DNA from: Bacillota bacterium
GTDB taxonomy: Bacteria > Bacillota > Clostridia > Acetivibrionales > DTU013
NCBI GenBank assembly: GCA_023415815.1
Contig: JAEZJL010000433.1
Span: 1-6,594, forward strand
Direction of reading: 5' to 3'
Length of the DNA: 6,594 bases
Shown piece by piece: positions 6,176 through 6,594 of the stretch (positions within the stretch are counted from its first letter, which is position 1; each line of letters begins with the position of its first letter). The position numbers and the translations under genes are program-made. The notes under the pieces were generated by a model, which was not told the origin of the DNA, did not search any database, and worked only from the letters and a program-made list of their open reading frames with translations.

Positions 6176-6541
6176 CTATACGGCCGCTCCGCCGGTTTCT
6201 CCCGTGCTGACCCTTATCACCTCGTCCACGGGCAGCACAAATATCTTTCCGTCTCCGGGATTGCCCTTTTTATTGACGCTTATGATGGTGTCGATCACCA
6301 TTTTCACATCCGTATCGTTTACCACGATGGACAGCAGTCTTTTCGGTATCAGCCTGTGTTCCTCCGATACGGCTTCGAGGACTCTCGAGGACACTTTATT
6401 GTCGGTCACGGTAAAATTCACCTTTTTTTTGCCCCGCCCCATGACCTTCCGGCAGTTCAACGCGGCAATGCCCTTCCTGAGCAAAGCGTTCTTGGTCTGG
6501 TTGATCATATCCATTCTTATAACCGCCATAATTTCCTTCAT
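6176..6541 (-). CDS. nifI2: NifI2, PII-family post-translational regulator of nitrogenase
   Basis: This is a complete 121-residue PII-like protein. The N-terminal strand MKEIMAVIRM, then NQTKNALLRKG and CRKVMGRGKKK (about residues 27-37), is the usual PII beta-alpha start up to the T-loop. The T-loop (about 38-57) lacks the usual PII uridylylation-tyrosine context. The B-loop is GNPGDGKIFV and the C-loop RVSTGETG, the ATP/2-oxoglutarate pocket of the family. NifI2 differs from GlnB/GlnK in the T-loop and in linkage to nitrogenase genes. In Methanococcus, NifI1-NifI2 directly inhibits the dinitrogenase under ammonium excess and is released by 2-oxoglutarate; that role is inferred here. The ATG at 6541 is preceded by GGGGGAGGAAGGA, overlapping the end of nifI1, so translation of the pair is probably coupled. 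vnfG begins 33 bases after its stop, although vnfD is expected there. Confidence 0.93.
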   Translation of the reverse strand: MKEIMAVIRMDMINQTKNALLRKGIAALNCRKVMGRGKKKVNFTVTDNKVSSRVLEAVSEEHRLIPKRLLSIVVNDTDVKMVIDTIISVNKKGNPGDGKIFVLPVDEVIRVSTGETGGAAV

Positions 6542-6557
6542 GGTGTCCTTCCTCCCC

Positions 6558-6594
6558 CTATAGCTGGTTGGCGCCGGAGCTTACGGTATACGCC
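6558..6594 (-). CDS. nifI1: NifI1, PII-family nitrogenase regulator (C-terminal 11 residues only)
   Basis: Only the last 11 codons and the TAG stop lie in the window; the gene continues beyond the right edge. The visible residues are AYTVSSGANQL. This resembles the C-terminal loop of NifI1-type PII proteins, where a Y-T-(I/V)-S/R-(S/T)-G motif follows the B-loop strand. The stop lies 16 bases before the nifI2 start, and the nifI2 Shine-Dalgarno begins right at the stop. In methanogens and anaerobic bacteria nifI1 and nifI2 are adjacent and their products form a hetero-oligomer that binds and inhibits the nitrogenase component when 2-oxoglutarate is low. The call rests on eleven residues plus position in front of nifI2. 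The end of another gene, such as vnfD or vnfH, is less likely because the motif fits the PII C-loop. Confidence 0.72.
   Translation of the reverse strand, partial: AYTVSSGANQL

Noticed and set aside
1..6594. CRISPR arrays, tRNA/rRNA genes, insertion sequences
   Set aside because: No repeated spacer pattern, RNA gene signature, transposase or terminal inverted repeats were seen; nearly all of the window is coding on the minus strand.

Overview
The window is a stretch of one dense operon, with every supported gene on the minus strand, so transcription runs from right to left. In transcription order it holds the last codons of a PII-like regulator (nifI1), nifI2, vnfG, vnfK, vnfE, vnfN, a stand-alone nifB, and the 5' part of a homocitrate-synthase-like gene (nifV-type) that runs off the left edge. 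This is the core of a vanadium-dependent nitrogenase cluster with its own cofactor-assembly genes. The vanadium rather than iron-only or molybdenum assignment rests on how closely VnfG and VnfK resemble remembered Azotobacter vinelandii VnfG/VnfK rather than AnfG/AnfK. The delta subunit VnfG also rules out a Mo nitrogenase.

The organism is most likely an anaerobic Firmicute, probably a clostridium of moderate to high GC. This is inferred from strong purine-rich Shine-Dalgarno sequences in front of most genes, frequent ATA, AGG and AGA codons, and the NifI1/NifI2 pair, which is known from methanogens and anaerobic bacteria. An archaeal or other anaerobic bacterial source cannot be excluded from the sequence alone.

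Layout, right to left: 6594-6176 regulators (nifI1 tail, nifI2); 6142-4353 structural genes of the catalytic component (vnfG delta, vnfK beta); 4307-1453 cofactor scaffold (vnfE, vnfN, overlapping by 16 bases); 1417-479 nifB (radical-SAM maturase making the NifB-co core); 436-1 nifV-like gene (organic homocitrate moiety), incomplete. Gaps are all under about 60 bases, so no internal promoter needs to be invoked and no stretch over 300 bases is empty.

How the genes work together: NifB builds an 8Fe-9S-C core; VnfE/VnfN act as scaffold for its conversion to FeV-cofactor, which needs homocitrate; the finished cofactor goes into VnfDGK; NifI1/NifI2 are expected to switch the enzyme off after translation when ammonium is plentiful. 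The two most notable points are that vnfD, normally between nifI2 and vnfG, is absent from that position, and that the nifV-like protein has lost the catalytic Arg-Asp pair of its family signature, which suggests a non-catalytic partner subunit or a repurposed TIM barrel.
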